Below, in pieces: positions 25,723-33,279 of a stretch of DNA of 64,000 nucleotides. Numbering within the stretch: the stretch's first letter is position 1; each line of letters starts with the position of its first letter. Location: positions 186,001 to 250,000 of the forward strand of contig NZ_JAUSSF010000001.1 of assembly GCF_030812195.1 (NCBI RefSeq), in the 5' to 3' direction. The stretch comes from Chryseobacterium lathyri (GTDB lineage: Bacteria; Bacteroidota; Bacteroidia; Flavobacteriales; Weeksellaceae). Under the pieces are notes generated by a model. The model made no database searches, was not told the DNA's origin, and worked only from the letters and a program-made list of their open reading frames with translations. The translations under genes and the position numbers were made by a program.

Positions 25723-26706
25723 ATGAAAGTATTTGTAAACAAAAGAATTCCGGAAGCAGGACTCGATATGCTGAAAGAAGCAGGACTGGAAGTTTTTATT
25801 CCCGAACATGAAAATCTGTCTCATGAAGAATGGCTAATTTATTGTCAGAATAGTGATGCTATTTTAAGTATAGGAGCAGAATTTAAATACGACAGAGATT
25901 TTTTCGATCAATGTACCAATATAAAAACAATTGCCTTATATTCTGTAGGTTTTGATCATGTGGATATTAAAGAGGCCAATAGTAGAAATATTCCTGTTGG
26001 AAATACACCTGATGTCCTCAGTAAAGCCACTTCTGACATAGCTTTCCTGCTGATGCAGTCTGTGGCAAGACGAGCGAGCTATAACTTTCAGAAGGTGAAA
26101 GATGGTAACTGGGGAGATTTTGACCCATTGCATGCTCTGGGACAGGAATTGTATGGAAAAACTTTAGGAATTTTGGGATTGGGAAGAATTGGCTTTGAAA
26201 TGGCTGAAAAGTCACATAAGGCTTTTGATATGAAGATCATTTATCACAACAGGAACCGGAATGAAGAAGCAGAAAAAAAACTGAATGCCACTTATGTTTC
26301 TTTTGAAGAGCTTATTGAACAGTCGGATGTACTGAGTATCCATGCCAATTTCACCCCTGAACAGAAGGACCTCTTTAATAAATCTGTATTTGCAAAAATG
26401 AAATCTAATGCCATTTTCATCAATACGGCAAGAGGTGGTTTTCAGAATGAGAAGGACCTGTATGAAGCGCTGGTTTCAAAACAGATTTGGGGAGCCGGTC
26501 TGGATGTTACCAATCCTGAACCGATGTTTAAAGAAAGCCCTCTTTTGGAACTTTCCAGCGTTTGTGTACTGCCACACATAGGCTCTGCAACCATAGAAGC
26601 CAGAACAGGAATGGCAAAGATGGCTGCCGAAAACATTATTGCCTTTTCTAAAGGTGAAAAAATTCCTTATTGTGCCAACCCTGAAGTATATTCTGAGAAT
26701 TCATAG
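25723..26706 (+). CDS. D-2-hydroxyacid dehydrogenase (glyoxylate reductase-like)
   Basis: 327 residues; NAD(P)-dependent oxidoreductase of D-2-hydroxyacids. N-terminal substrate domain (MKVFVNKRIPEAGLDMLKEA), Rossmann motif LGILGLGRIGFEMAEK, catalytic Arg in INTARGGFQNEKDL, Glu in LDVTNPEP, and His in VLPHIGSAT. Closest by pattern to glyoxylate/hydroxypyruvate reductases; substrate not provable. It follows a terminator, so it likely starts a transcript. Confidence 0.92.
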   Translation: MKVFVNKRIPEAGLDMLKEAGLEVFIPEHENLSHEEWLIYCQNSDAILSIGAEFKYDRDFFDQCTNIKTIALYSVGFDHVDIKEANSRNIPVGNTPDVLSKATSDIAFLLMQSVARRASYNFQKVKDGNWGDFDPLHALGQELYGKTLGILGLGRIGFEMAEKSHKAFDMKIIYHNRNRNEEAEKKLNATYVSFEELIEQSDVLSIHANFTPEQKDLFNKSVFAKMKSNAIFINTARGGFQNEKDLYEALVSKQIWGAGLDVTNPEPMFKESPLLELSSVCVLPHIGSATIEARTGMAKMAAENIIAFSKGEKIPYCANPEVYSENS

Positions 26707-26717
26707 CAGCTTGGAAT

Positions 26718-26725
26718 TATTTTTG
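26718..26725 (+). promoter_or_regulatory. Putative -7 box of acidic protein gene
   Basis: TATTTTTG fits TAnnTTTG, 34 bp before the ATG at 26759. Confidence 0.45.
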
Positions 26726-26758
26726 TTCTGTATTGTTAAACCTTAAATACAAAATATT

Positions 26759-27058
26759 ATGACACCTGAAAACAATACCAATGAACAGAACAGAAAATTA
26801 GAGCAGATGGATTACAGTCCAAATGAAGATATATTTAATAAGGAAAAACATATCCCGCTCGATGGCGATGGAAATCCCATATTGAATGAGGATGAAAATG
26901 AGGATGAAGATAAAATAGATAAAGGCCTTGATATTCCCGGAATTGAAGATGATGACGACATGGAAGAAATAGGATCTGAGGATGAAGAAAATAATTACTG
27001 GAGCCTCAGTGACAACGAAGATGACCATGAAGAAGAAAATGATGATGTTCTAACTTAA
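26759..27058 (+). CDS. Small very acidic protein
   Basis: 99 residues, roughly 40 percent Asp+Glu, with runs DENEDEDK, DDDDMEE and DDHEEENDD; likely disordered. No signal peptide or membrane segment. It ends just before a terminator (27083-27109) and 90 bp upstream of the DUF559 element. Function unknown. The acidic protein at 17555 is similar in charge but not in sequence. Confidence 0.7.
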   Translation: MTPENNTNEQNRKLEQMDYSPNEDIFNKEKHIPLDGDGNPILNEDENEDEDKIDKGLDIPGIEDDDDMEEIGSEDEENNYWSLSDNEDDHEEENDDVLT

Positions 27059-27082
27059 ATACTGAACGGGTAAATATAGAAT

Positions 27083-27109
27083 AACCTTACTGATTTCCAG
27101 TAAGGTTTT
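27083..27109 (+). terminator. Terminator after acidic protein
   Basis: Perfect 10-bp stem AACCTTACTG (27083-27092) / CAGTAAGGTT (27098-27107), loop ATTTC, T-run. Confidence 0.85.
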
Positions 27110-27146
27110 GTTATTTTTGGAGATCACCTGTTTTATTGTGGAATAT

Positions 27147-27199
27147 TATTCCCCTCCATTGGAGGGGTGGATTCGACTAAAAGGAGAAGACGGGGTGGT
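27147..27199. repeat. Left inverted-repeat arm of DUF559 unit
   Basis: Outer 26-bp arm 27147-27172 containing a 7-bp stem/3-nt loop hairpin, a 13-bp unmatched spacer, and inner arm 27186-27199. Confidence 0.85.
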
Positions 27200-27215
27200 T
27201 AAAAAACACAAAACA

Positions 27216-27653
27216 ATGAAAGAAATACTAACCCACATCAACGGAGTTCCCATCCACAGGAACTTCGTAGAAAATTTACCTTATAACCCTCTCTTAAAAG
27301 CTTTATTAAAAGAAAAACGTAAAGCAGGAATTCTTGGTGAAGTTCTCTTTTGGAAAAAGGTACGAGCCAGGACCTTCCACAATATAGATTTTGACCGGCA
27401 GAGAATTATCGGAAATTATGTTGTAGATTTTTATGTAAAAACTTTAGGATTGATTATTGAAATTGATGGTTCAAGCCATGATGAAAAGCAGATTTATGAT
27501 GGAATAAGACAGGAATATCTTGAGGCTTTGGGACTTCTTGTTTTCAGAATCTCGGATTTTGATGTCAGGAATAATATTGATGTAGTGATGAAGGATTTGG
27601 AGTATTTTATTATTGAGTATTTTGGGACCACCCCGTCTTCCAAAATTCCCTGA
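27216..27653 (+). CDS. DUF559 (Vsr/PD-(D/E)xK-like) endonuclease-family protein
   Basis: 145 residues from ATG 27216; the ORF extends to 27108, but that extension would translate the left inverted repeat. Core motif: FDRQRIIGNYVVDFYVKT, then LIIEIDGSSHDEKQIYD and RQEYLEALGLLVFRISDFDV. This is the DUF559 pattern, related to very-short-patch-repair and other restriction-like nucleases, with Asp, Glu-x-Asp and downstream His as candidate metal ligands. The C-terminal TTPSSKIP is encoded by the right inverted repeat. Nuclease activity is inferred from family; target and role unknown. Confidence 0.85.
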   Translation: MKEILTHINGVPIHRNFVENLPYNPLLKALLKEKRKAGILGEVLFWKKVRARTFHNIDFDRQRIIGNYVVDFYVKTLGLIIEIDGSSHDEKQIYDGIRQEYLEALGLLVFRISDFDVRNNIDVVMKDLEYFIIEYFGTTPSSKIP

Positions 27654-27687
27654 ATTTTGTCATCCACCCCTCCAAAGGAGGGGAATA
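27627..27687. repeat. Right inverted-repeat arm of DUF559 unit
   Basis: Inner arm 27627-27640, an 8-bp hairpin CAAAATTC-CCT-GAATTTTG (27641-27659) absent from the left end, then outer arm 27662-27687. Confidence 0.85.
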
Positions 27688-27820
27688 TTCAGTAGGTATT
27701 TTTATTATAGTCGGTATCTGCAAATCAACACATCATCAAATTCCCTTGCCTATATTTTCTAATTTGAATATCTTTAAAACTTCAAACATTGATTCTAAAC
27801 ATTGAACTTTAAATAGCAAT

Positions 27821-29806
27821 ATGACATTTCAAGAACAGATCCAGCAGGGAATTCCTGATCACCTGCCACAGCCTAAACCATACGAAACCAATATCAACCA
27901 TGCACCGAAGCGTAAAGAAATTTTAGGAGAAGAAGAGAAAAAGCTTGCTCTGAAGAATGCTTTGCGTTATTTCGAACCTAAGTTTCATGAGGAATTGCTG
28001 CCTGAATTCAGAGAAGAACTGGAGAAATATGGCAGAATTTATATGTACCGTTTCCGTCCTGATTATGAAATGAAGGCAAGGGCAATTGAAGAATATCCCG
28101 GAAAATCCGAGCAGGCAAAAGCCATTATGCTGATGATCCAGAATAACCTTGATTATGCCGTGGCGCAGCATCCTCATGAGCTTATTACTTATGGAGGAAA
28201 CGGAGCTGTATTTTCCAACTGGGCCCAGTATCTTTTAACGATGAAGTATCTGTCGGAAATGACGGATGAGCAGACTCTCACAATGTATTCAGGGCATCCA
28301 ATGGGGCTTTTCCCGTCGCATAAAGATGCACCGAGAGTGGTAGTAACCAACGGAATGATGATTCCCAACTATTCCAAGCCGGATGACTGGGAAAAATTCA
28401 ATGCTTTGGGTGTTACCCAATATGGACAGATGACAGCGGGAAGCTATATGTATATTGGGCCCCAGGGAATTGTTCACGGAACAACCATCACTGTTCTGAA
28501 TGCTTTCAGAAAGATTAAAAAAGAACCGAAAGGTGGACTTTTTGTAACTTCAGGATTGGGAGGAATGAGCGGGGCACAGCCCAAAGCAGGAAATATTGCG
28601 GGTTGTATCACAGTATGCGCTGAAGTAAATCCAAAGATCACAAAAATCCGTCACGACCAGAAATGGGTGAATGAGATTTATGAGAATATAGATGAATTGA
28701 TAGAAAGGGTAAGAAAAGCCCAGGAAAATAAAGAAACAGTTTCTCTGGCTTACCTTGGAAATATTGTTGAGGTTTGGGAGAAATTTGATGAAAATAATTT
28801 AAAAATCGACATAGGATCAGACCAAACATCCCTTCACAACCCTTGGGCTGGCGGTTATTACCCGGCCGGGCAAAGCTTTGAGGAGTCAAACAAAATGATG
28901 GCCGAAGAACCCGAAATGTTCAAGGAAAAAGTTCAGGAAACTTTAAGAAGACATGCTGCAGCCATCAATAAGCATACACAGAAAGGAACTTATTTCTTTG
29001 ATTACGGGAATGCTTTTTTACTGGAAGCTTCACGAGCAGGAGCCGATGTAATGGCAGAAAATCCAACTTTAGGAAGAGAATTCAAATATCCGAGCTACGT
29101 TCAGGATATTATGGGGCCTATGTGCTTCGATTATGGCTTCGGGCCTTTCCGTTGGGTATGTACAAGCGGAAAACCGGAAGATTTACAGAAAACGGATGAT
29201 ATAGCATGTGCTGTTTTAGAGGAAATGGTAAAAAACTCTCCTGAAGAGATTCAGCAGCAGATGAAAGACAATATCCAGTGGATTAAAGGGGCGCAGGAAA
29301 ACAAGCTGGTAGTAGGCTCGCAGGCGAGAATCCTGTATGCCGATGCAGAGGGAAGAATGAAGATCGCCGAAGCCTTCAACAATGCTATTAAGAACGGGGA
29401 GATCGGACCAGTAGTTCTCGGAAGGGATCATCATGATGTTTCCGGGACGGATTCGCCTTACAGGGAGACTTCCAATATTTATGACGGTTCAAGGTTTACC
29501 GCAGATATGGCGATCCACAACGTGATTGGTGACAGTTTCCGTGGCGCTACATGGGTGTCTATCCATAATGGCGGCGGAGTAGGCTGGGGCGAAGTCATTA
29601 ACGGTGGTTTCGGAATGCTTCTTGATGGGAGTGCAGATGCCGACAGAAGACTGAAATCTATGCTCTTCTGGGACGTGAACAACGGAATCTCCAGAAGAAG
29701 CTGGGCCAGAAACGAAGGCGCTGTTTTCGCTATTAAAAGAGCAATGGAAGCAGAACCGAACCTGAAAGTAACGCTTCCGAATTTTGTGGATGAGAGTTTG
29801 CTTTAA
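27821..29806 (+). CDS. hutU: Urocanate hydratase
   Basis: 661 residues; NAD-dependent conversion of urocanate to imidazolonepropionate, the second step of histidine degradation. Family-typical blocks: YGGNGAVFSNWAQYLL, GLGGMSGAQPKAG, FFDYGNAFLLEASRAG and the active-site region GFGPFRWVCTSGKPEDL. Full length for the Bacteroidota form. hutH, hutI and hutG are not adjacent, so the pathway genes are scattered or in another cluster. Upstream, AAACATTGA is directly repeated at 27784 and 27797. Confidence 0.96.
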   Translation: MTFQEQIQQGIPDHLPQPKPYETNINHAPKRKEILGEEEKKLALKNALRYFEPKFHEELLPEFREELEKYGRIYMYRFRPDYEMKARAIEEYPGKSEQAKAIMLMIQNNLDYAVAQHPHELITYGGNGAVFSNWAQYLLTMKYLSEMTDEQTLTMYSGHPMGLFPSHKDAPRVVVTNGMMIPNYSKPDDWEKFNALGVTQYGQMTAGSYMYIGPQGIVHGTTITVLNAFRKIKKEPKGGLFVTSGLGGMSGAQPKAGNIAGCITVCAEVNPKITKIRHDQKWVNEIYENIDELIERVRKAQENKETVSLAYLGNIVEVWEKFDENNLKIDIGSDQTSLHNPWAGGYYPAGQSFEESNKMMAEEPEMFKEKVQETLRRHAAAINKHTQKGTYFFDYGNAFLLEASRAGADVMAENPTLGREFKYPSYVQDIMGPMCFDYGFGPFRWVCTSGKPEDLQKTDDIACAVLEEMVKNSPEEIQQQMKDNIQWIKGAQENKLVVGSQARILYADAEGRMKIAEAFNNAIKNGEIGPVVLGRDHHDVSGTDSPYRETSNIYDGSRFTADMAIHNVIGDSFRGATWVSIHNGGGVGWGEVINGGFGMLLDGSADADRRLKSMLFWDVNNGISRRSWARNEGAVFAIKRAMEAEPNLKVTLPNFVDESLL

Positions 29807-29822
29807 AACTTTTTAGATGTGG

Positions 29823-29850
29823 AAAAACCTGCCAGGAGGCAGGTTTTTTT
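29823..29850 (+). terminator. Terminator after hutU
   Basis: Perfect 11-bp stem AAAAACCTGCC / GGCAGGTTTTT with AGGA loop and extra T. Confidence 0.9.
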
Positions 29851-29906
29851 AGTGAGCAATTGCAAAATAATATAAGCTTATGGAGTAATGGATTACATCG
29901 CTTATA

Positions 29907-31145
29907 TTATTTTCCTAAGTGATAAAGGCTTTGTTCATCAGAAACAAATATCACTTCTTGGTCAAAATTTTCAATATCTGCTGTTGTTTCGTAAAAGTTC
30001 AATTTATCTTCTTTTGCAGAATACGTTATTAGATGAATAGTTTCAAAATCTTGTGATGTGTCTGATAATATAATATTGCAAGGTTCAAATTCAAATAATT
30101 TAATGGAAGCACATATATGTGAATCACATTTATAAAGTATCATAGAAAAGGTATAATCCTTAAGTGCATTTAAGTTAAAAGTTGGGAATATTGTTTTTTT
30201 TGAAATTTTAGCTTCATTAGAAATATCAACCCAGCCACCTAATGTTAGTATTTTTTCATTAATTCCTCTTCCGTTAACAAATAAAACTTCTGAAAATTCA
30301 TTTTTCACATTCTCTAATAAAAATTTCTTAAAACTATTAAATTCTGAGTTTTTAACAAAATCATTCCCTTGAATTAGTGATAAAAATTCAAATGCAATTT
30401 TCGAGCAGTATTTGTAATACTTTTTTCTTGACCACTTGTAATTTATTATTAAATGTTTGAGCTCTTTTTGATCAGGATAAATATTTTTAATTTCTATAGA
30501 TTCTATTATTTTTAAACTTTTAATTATATTGATAAAAAAATCAGCATTATCATTTGTTCTAGAAATTATGATAGAAGTATTATTATACTCAAAAATTCGC
30601 GGACTAAAATTTTTTGGCAAAAGTTCTGAAGTATAAATTGAATAATTATCACTTTTAATATTATTAACGAATTTTTCTAACAAATTAAAATTTAATTTTT
30701 TATTTGTAGTTTTATTTTTCGAACTATAAAAAAATATAATTTCAAAATTGTTATTAAGAAATAATTGAGACGGAAATTGGTTAGAATTTTCATTTAAAGC
30801 AATAAACCATTCATTTAATTCGGGAAGCCAAACGAAGATTTTCTTATATTTAAATGTGCGGTCATCATTTATTTTCATTGTATTTTTAATATCCCTATTT
30901 ATCCAAAAGTTAATTGGGGAATATTTAAAAATCCAATCCTCAATATTTTTTCCAAATGAAGAATTACATTGATGGCAAACAGACTTGTATAGCTTATTTG
31001 AAAAATGCTCAGTTTTTAGAAGGCTCTTTGATATAATGTGAGCTATATTTTTATTTAATTTACTATTGCACCAAATACATTCCTCTGTAGCTATTTCTTC
31101 TGGAGGTTTTGAAACTGTAAAAAATAATTTATAATTCTTCAACAT
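29907..31145 (-). CDS. HNH-endonuclease-like protein, AT-rich
   Basis: 412 residues. N-terminal zinc-type HNH pattern: Cys23-x2-Cys26 (ECIWCNSKL), His36 in IAHIISKSLL, and Cys57-x2-Cys60 followed by Asn61, Gly65 and Glu69 (VCHQCNSSFGKNIED). This order (CxxC, HII, CxxCN, G, E) is the HNH-5-type nuclease motif. The remaining 340 residues are Asn/Ile/Lys-rich and match no family I know. The coding DNA is visibly more AT-rich than its neighbours, and no cognate modification gene is present. Horizontal acquisition and a defence or mobile-element role are plausible but unproven. Confidence 0.7.
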   Translation of the reverse strand: MLKNYKLFFTVSKPPEEIATEECIWCNSKLNKNIAHIISKSLLKTEHFSNKLYKSVCHQCNSSFGKNIEDWIFKYSPINFWINRDIKNTMKINDDRTFKYKKIFVWLPELNEWFIALNENSNQFPSQLFLNNNFEIIFFYSSKNKTTNKKLNFNLLEKFVNNIKSDNYSIYTSELLPKNFSPRIFEYNNTSIIISRTNDNADFFINIIKSLKIIESIEIKNIYPDQKELKHLIINYKWSRKKYYKYCSKIAFEFLSLIQGNDFVKNSEFNSFKKFLLENVKNEFSEVLFVNGRGINEKILTLGGWVDISNEAKISKKTIFPTFNLNALKDYTFSMILYKCDSHICASIKLFEFEPCNIILSDTSQDFETIHLITYSAKEDKLNFYETTADIENFDQEVIFVSDEQSLYHLGK

Positions 31146-31749
31146 GATTTTTAACTTAACATTTCATCAATAAAATTAACCAATAAGTTAATCCAACTAT
31201 AATTATCAAATATAGAAATAAAACAATCAGCATTATGGGAACCATAATTCTAAACGCCTAAAAACTTCTTACAACATTAAAACCTTCTGCTTACAACCTC
31301 CCTAACACCTCTAAAACACTGCAAAACAAACCTCCCATTGGTTCCAAACAATATTGTTTGTCGGTTTCGGAGATCTCCGGAAATCTACTGCAAGTTGCGG
31401 GGGACGTATAGTTCCAGGGATTTATTTCGAGGTGGTAGGTTGGGCTTTTTATTAGCCTTGGATAATTCTGTTTTTTATTTCAGGATAGGATGGGGAATAA
31501 GATGGTGTTTTTTTAAACGCAAAGTTTTTACAATGGCATCTTGTGATTCTAAGGAAAGCAAAGAATGGTGGCTTCGCCTCTGATGAAGTTGTGGGATAAA
31601 ACGTGCGCTTCATCAAATCAATCGTAGATTGATTCCTTCTTTGCAGTCTTAAAATCTACAGTTTAGAAATTGAAACTTTGCATTAAAAAAAATATGGAAG
31701 TTTCCAACCTTTTTCCTAAACAAAGCATCTTTACTATAAAGATTTTATT
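31146..31749. other. 604-bp intergenic region with nested hairpins
   Basis: No supportable gene. The left 150 bp is AT-rich like the HNH gene; the middle is abruptly more GC-rich. Two inverted repeats sit at the right: TGATGAAG (31581-31588) / CTTCATCA (31608-31615), and AATCAATC (31616-31623) / GATTGATT (31627-31634) with a 3-nt loop directly after. GCAAAG-containing tracts flank them. This looks like a short interspersed repeat or the remnant of one. Confidence 0.6.
31581..31634. repeat. Two adjacent perfect inverted repeats
   Basis: 8-bp arms TGATGAAG/CTTCATCA with a 19-nt loop, abutting 8-bp arms AATCAATC/GATTGATT with loop GTA. No T-run follows, so not a terminator. Confidence 0.7.
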
Positions 31750-32478
31750 ATGAAAATCACCATACCAAAGCTGTGTCATGAAAACTGGGAAACCATGACC
31801 CCCGAAGAAAAAGGCAGATTTTGCTCCATTTGCTCCAAAACCGTCCGGGATTTTACCATTGCTTCTGATGAGGAAATTATCAATGTCTTTTCCCATTCCT
31901 CAGAAAATATCTGCGGGAACTTTTATGAATCTCAGTTGAACAGGAACCTGCAGTATTCTTACCTCAATTCAGTTTTTGTGAAATTTGCGGTGGGTTTTAT
32001 TTTAACCACGGGAGGTTTGGTTTCTGTAAATGCACAACAAAGTACAGCAAATGATACTTTAAAGACAGAAGAAATAAAAGAAGTAGTACTTCAAGGATTG
32101 GGCAAGCAAAAGGGTCAAAAAATGCTTGGGTCAATTACAGTAATACCGGCAGATACTTTAATAAAAGCCAAAGAAAATGTAACGAAAGAAATTCCGCCAA
32201 AAGTGCCGGGCTTAATTATTAATCAGATGCCGGAAAATAGTTCAGGCAGACAGGGAATAAGAATTGGAGGGGCAAATGCAAGTTTGAGAAATGATCAGAA
32301 ACCTTTGGTGGTAATGAACAATAAAATAGCCAGCCTGGAAGATTTGCAGGCTGTTGATCCCAATACTATAAAAACCATGAATATTCTGAAAGGTTCTTCC
32401 GCAGTTGCAATTTATGGCTCACAGGCTCAAAACGGAGTAATAGTGGTAACCACTAAAAGTAAAAGGATAAAGAAATAA
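31750..32478 (+). CDS. Orphan TonB-plug protein with Cys-rich cytoplasmic head
   Basis: 242 residues in three parts. (1) Residues 1-60: PKLCHENWETMTPEEKGRFC and CSICSK with Cys9, His10, Cys25, Cys28 and Cys55, a metal-binding-like head frequent in Flavobacteriia. (2) A single membrane helix about 75-95. (3) Residues 108-242: a TonB-receptor plug domain of SusC/RagA type (RQGIRIGGANASLRND, then MNILKGSSAVAIYGSQAQNG and VIVVTTK at the end). There is no beta-barrel. The plug would lie in the periplasm, tethered to the inner membrane. Role unknown; perhaps a TonB-system adaptor. Confidence 0.78.
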   Translation: MKITIPKLCHENWETMTPEEKGRFCSICSKTVRDFTIASDEEIINVFSHSSENICGNFYESQLNRNLQYSYLNSVFVKFAVGFILTTGGLVSVNAQQSTANDTLKTEEIKEVVLQGLGKQKGQKMLGSITVIPADTLIKAKENVTKEIPPKVPGLIINQMPENSSGRQGIRIGGANASLRNDQKPLVVMNNKIASLEDLQAVDPNTIKTMNILKGSSAVAIYGSQAQNGVIVVTTKSKRIKK

Positions 32479-32515
32479 AAAGGTTCCGGCGATCGAAGAT
32501 CGCCGGAACCTTTTT
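32477..32515. terminator. Bidirectional terminator between plug protein and tpx
   Basis: 18-bp perfect stem (32477-32494 with 32498-32515), GAA loop, A-run on one side and T-run on the other, between convergent genes. Confidence 0.92.
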
Positions 32516-32532
32516 ATTAACAAAAGCAAAGC

Positions 32533-33105
32533 TTATTTTTTCACTGCTGCAATTGCTGCTTCATAGTTCGGCTCCTGCGAAATATCGGCAACCTGCTCTT
32601 CATAAATAATTTTTCCCGAAGGATCAATAACTACAACAGCTCTGCTAAGAAGCCCTTTCATAGCAGAATCTGTAATTTCCACGCCGTAAGTTTTTCCAAA
32701 ATCAGAACGGAAATCCGAAAGCATTACCACATTTTTGATCCCTTCTGCACCGCAAAATCTTTTTTGAGCAAAAGGCAGATCTTTGGAAATACAAAGAACC
32801 ACAGTGTTTGGAATATTGGCTGCATCTTCATTGAAATGATGTACAGAAGCGGAACACACTCCTGTATCTACACTCGGAAAAATATTAAGGATAATATACT
32901 TTCCTTTATAAGAATCAAGTGTCTGATCTTTCATGGTAACATCTGTAAGGGTAAACTTTGGTGCTGCCTTATTCACTGCAGGCAGTTTGGCGTACGTATG
33001 TATTGGTTTTCCTCCCATCAGAACGGTATTGGCTGTCTTCGTATTCTGGCCAAAAATAAATGCTGAAAAGAATAATAAGGTGCTGAAAGCTAATTTTGAA
33101 AACAT
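32533..33105 (-). CDS. tpx: Periplasmic thiol peroxidase
   Basis: 190 residues from ATG 33105 (a TTG 18 bp upstream is less likely). Signal peptide MFSKLAFSTLLFFSAFIFGQ, then a complete Tpx: peroxidatic Cys in PSVDTGVCSAS and resolving Cys in RFCGAEGI, the two-Cys atypical peroxiredoxin arrangement. It reduces hydroperoxides; export places it in the periplasm, where the usual thioredoxin partner would have to differ. The cytosolic paralogue is at 55107. Confidence 0.9.
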   Translation of the reverse strand: MFSKLAFSTLLFFSAFIFGQNTKTANTVLMGGKPIHTYAKLPAVNKAAPKFTLTDVTMKDQTLDSYKGKYIILNIFPSVDTGVCSASVHHFNEDAANIPNTVVLCISKDLPFAQKRFCGAEGIKNVVMLSDFRSDFGKTYGVEITDSAMKGLLSRAVVVIDPSGKIIYEEQVADISQEPNYEAAIAAVKK

Positions 33106-33279
33106 GTATTTATTTTTAAACAAAATTATTCTTTTTTTAGAAGCGGATTATTAATTTTAATTCAAATACCCGTCAAATAGAGGAAATCTATCAGCTGCCT
33201 ATTTTTTTTACCAATTGTAACCTCTACCTTTATTCTGTAAAAGGCAATTTTACATTCAAATTATCAAAAAATAAAATTT

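Larger units (their letters stand above)
27147..27687 (+). mobile_element. DUF559 unit bounded by hairpin inverted repeats
   Basis: 541-bp unit. Outer arms 27147-27172 and 27662-27687 are inverted repeats matching at 25 of 26 positions. Inner arms 27186-27199 (GAAGACGGGGTGGT) and 27627-27640 match at 14 of 14. Each outer arm also folds on itself: CCCCTCC-ATT-GGAGGGG left and CCCCTCC-AAA-GGAGGGG right. The only gene inside is a DUF559 nuclease-like ORF whose start is 17 bp from the left inner arm and whose last codons lie in the right one. No target-site duplication is clear. Mobility is inferred from the architecture only. Confidence 0.65.

Noticed and set aside
31338-31583. 81-codon ORF in the 31 kb intergenic region
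   Set aside because: Trp/Arg/Phe-rich, no family resemblance, spans a composition shift and a repeat-like stretch; no coding character.
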